A program made the translations under genes and the position numbers. This document shows, piece by piece, positions 6,210-7,286 of a stretch of DNA of 7,286 bases. A model generated the notes under the pieces. The model searched no databases, had not been told where the DNA came from, and was given only the letters and a program-made list of their open reading frames with translations. The stretch lies in assembly GCA_025350985.1 (NCBI GenBank), contig JANXWU010000307.1, forward strand, positions 1-7,286, given 5' to 3'. Origin of the DNA: Spartobacteria bacterium. GTDB taxonomy: Bacteria > Verrucomicrobiota > Verrucomicrobiia > Chthoniobacterales > Chthoniobacteraceae. The first letter of the stretch is position 1, and each line of letters opens with the position of its first letter.

Positions 6210-6656
6210 TCAGCCCGTCCGGCAGCCCATCCTGAGCAGCACGTTTGCCCACAGCGATTGGTCGGCGGTCTGCACGGTGAGGACGTGGTCGGGTGACTCG
6301 ACGGCTTTGTAAAAATCCCACTTGAGGATCGGTTCGAGTTTCAAATTCATGCCGGATTCCGCGAGCACCGCGCGATATTCATCCCACACCGGCGGCTCGC
6401 CTTCCTTCGCGTACGAATCGTCAGCCGGGATGCCCATCGTGTTCACGAAATCAATCGGCGCGGCGCTGAGAATCGCACGGAGAACTTGCGCGACGGTGAC
6501 GACGCCAGGCGTGAGATTAAGACAGACCACTTCCGCGTTCGGCCCTTTTTTCGTCGAAGCCGGATAGTTGCCGTCGGCGATGAGGATCGTTGCGTGATGC
6601 CCGGCGCGTGCGAGCACTTCGTTGATCTTCGGATGCGTGAGCTGGTGTTTGAGCAT
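6210..6656 (-). CDS. RbsD/FucU family sugar mutarotase/pyranase
   Basis: A 148-residue cytoplasmic protein of the RbsD/FucU family, whose members speed anomer or ring-form interchange of free sugars (FucU: L-fucose; RbsD: D-ribose). The opening MLKH...INEVLARAGHHATILIADGNYPA is typical. His20 and Asp28 keep the exact spacing of the catalytic His22/Asp30 of E. coli FucU and His20/Asp28 of RbsD. Length matches the family (about 130-150). The C-terminal motif that reads KYGNILL in FucU and PYANCIL in RbsD reads LWANVLL here, so the conserved Tyr is Trp136. The neighbouring L-galactose/L-fucose-type reductase makes fucose or galactose a likelier substrate than ribose. The gene starts 18 bases after the epimerase stop, so the two are probably co-transcribed. 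No Shine-Dalgarno sequence precedes the ATG at 6654-6656. Confidence 0.88.
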   Translation of the reverse strand: MLKHQLTHPKINEVLARAGHHATILIADGNYPASTKKGPNAEVVCLNLTPGVVTVAQVLRAILSAAPIDFVNTMGIPADDSYAKEGEPPVWDEYRAVLAESGMNLKLEPILKWDFYKAVESPDHVLTVQTADQSLWANVLLRMGCRTG

Positions 6657-6674
6657 GGCGAAAAGGGGGAACGT

Positions 6675-7286
6675 TCAGGCCGTGGACTTGCGAAACGCTG
6701 TGATCGTCTGCTCCGCTGCCGCTTGCGCATCCGGCAATGGAACGATTTCGCCCGAAAGATAACCGTCGTAACCAATCTCGCGCAGCGCGGCGATGATCGG
6801 CGCGATGTCCGTGTGGCCAAGGCCGATTGCGCGGCGATTGCTGTCGGCAAAATGAACGTGCCCGACGAGCGGCCCCGCGGCGCGCAAGGCATCGGGAATC
6901 GACGCTTCCTCGATGTTCATGTGAAACAGGTCGCACAGCAGTTTTACGCCGCGTGTTTTTAGTGTGCGCAAAAACTGCGCGGCATCCGGCGTGCGATTGA
7001 AAAGGTTCGTCTCGTAGCGATTCAGCGGCTCGTAGATCAGCATCTGTCCATGCTTCGTCGCGTGCTCGCCTAGGTCTTCGAGCGCTTCGCCCAGCCACGC
7101 GAGCGCCTGTTCGCGCGTGATCTCGTTTTCCCATCGCCCCTGCATCGAACCGATGATCGCCGGTGCGTCGAAGCTGGCGGCGACGTCGATGATCGCGCGG
7201 ATGAACTCGCGCGCGCGCTCGCGAATCGCCGCGTCGGGATGCGTGAGCGTCCACTTGTGAATGACCCAACCGCCGCCCGTGCCGAT
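6675..7286 (-). CDS. sugar (phosphate) isomerase/epimerase, TIM barrel, 5' end beyond window
   Basis: The reading frame stays open to the window edge, so the first part of the gene is missing; 203 codons are visible, where full-length relatives have about 260-300. An ATG at 7143-7145 is internal: the 47 upstream codons (IGTGGGWVIHKW...APAIIGS) clearly belong to the fold. This is a xylose-isomerase-like TIM barrel close to tagatose/psicose 3-epimerases and hydroxypyruvate isomerase. Counting from the first visible residue, likely metal ligands are Glu86 (YEPLNRYE), Asp119 (CDLFHMNIEE), a His in GHVHFADSNR (143 or 145) and Glu180 (LSGEI). EPLNRYE, DLFHMNIEE and HFADSNR favour a ketose 3-epimerase over a sugar-phosphate enzyme, but the substrate is open. 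It is the first visible gene of the minus-strand cluster, followed 18 bases later by the mutarotase gene. Confidence 0.87.
   Translation of the reverse strand: MGTGGGWVIHKWTLTHPDAAIRERAREFIRAIIDVAASFDAPAIIGSMQGRWENEITREQALAWLGEALEDLGEHATKHGQMLIYEPLNRYETNLFNRTPDAAQFLRTLKTRGVKLLCDLFHMNIEEASIPDALRAAGPLVGHVHFADSNRRAIGLGHTDIAPIIAALREIGYDGYLSGEIVPLPDAQAAAEQTITAFRKSTA

Noticed and set aside
6675..7145. Epimerase as a complete short gene starting at the ATG at 7145
   Set aside because: The frame is open upstream to 7286 and encodes typical family sequence, so the ATG is internal and the gene is cut by the window edge.
6517..7269. 250-codon minus-strand open frame spanning the epimerase and mutarotase genes
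   Set aside because: It is an alternate frame across two genes whose metal-binding and catalytic motifs lie in other frames; Arg-rich composition typical of GC-rich shadows.

Overview
The window is GC-rich and gene-dense, and almost certainly bacterial chromosome. The best guess for its source is Verrucomicrobiota (Pedosphaera/Limisphaera/Opitutus-like) or a neighbouring PVC lineage. This rests on remembered resemblance of the proteins, on the scarcity of Shine-Dalgarno sequences and on the kinds of intergenic repeat. No search was run. There is no tRNA, rRNA, CRISPR array, transposase or phage gene.

Plus-strand block (about 119-2457). The first gene encodes the type IB GTP cyclohydrolase FolE2, with every expected active-site residue in place. 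It is followed by an unrecognised protein with a single N-terminal membrane helix. The next gene, an ABC-transporter ATPase, overlaps that one by four bases (ATGA). No permease follows, so the ATPase is an orphan in this window. The plus block ends in a short intergenic element (about 2478-2523) made of two small hairpins with the same GTT loop, lying between convergent genes.

Minus-strand block (7286 down to 2583). In order of transcription it holds: a TIM-barrel sugar isomerase/epimerase of the tagatose/psicose 3-epimerase type, cut by the window edge; an RbsD/FucU-family sugar mutarotase; an aldo/keto reductase resembling L-galactose 1-dehydrogenase; a secreted SGNH/GDSL hydrolase; and a zinc-dependent medium-chain dehydrogenase resembling E. 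coli L-galactonate 5-dehydrogenase (LgoD/YjjN). Together they look like a sugar-catabolic cluster. The working hypothesis is uptake and oxidation of L-galactose or its 6-deoxy form L-fucose: mutarotation, C1 oxidation to lactone/aldonate, then C5 oxidation, with the secreted hydrolase removing ester groups from the source polysaccharide. A lactonase, a dehydratase/aldolase and a transporter are not visible.

Intergenic spaces in the minus block carry repeat-like structures. A ~145-bp compound palindrome (5020-5164) separates the reductase from the hydrolase gene. An AT-rich inverted repeat of TTTTGAAT-type units (6118-6208) separates the mutarotase from the reductase. These may act as attenuators or processing sites, or may simply be genome-wide dispersed repeats.
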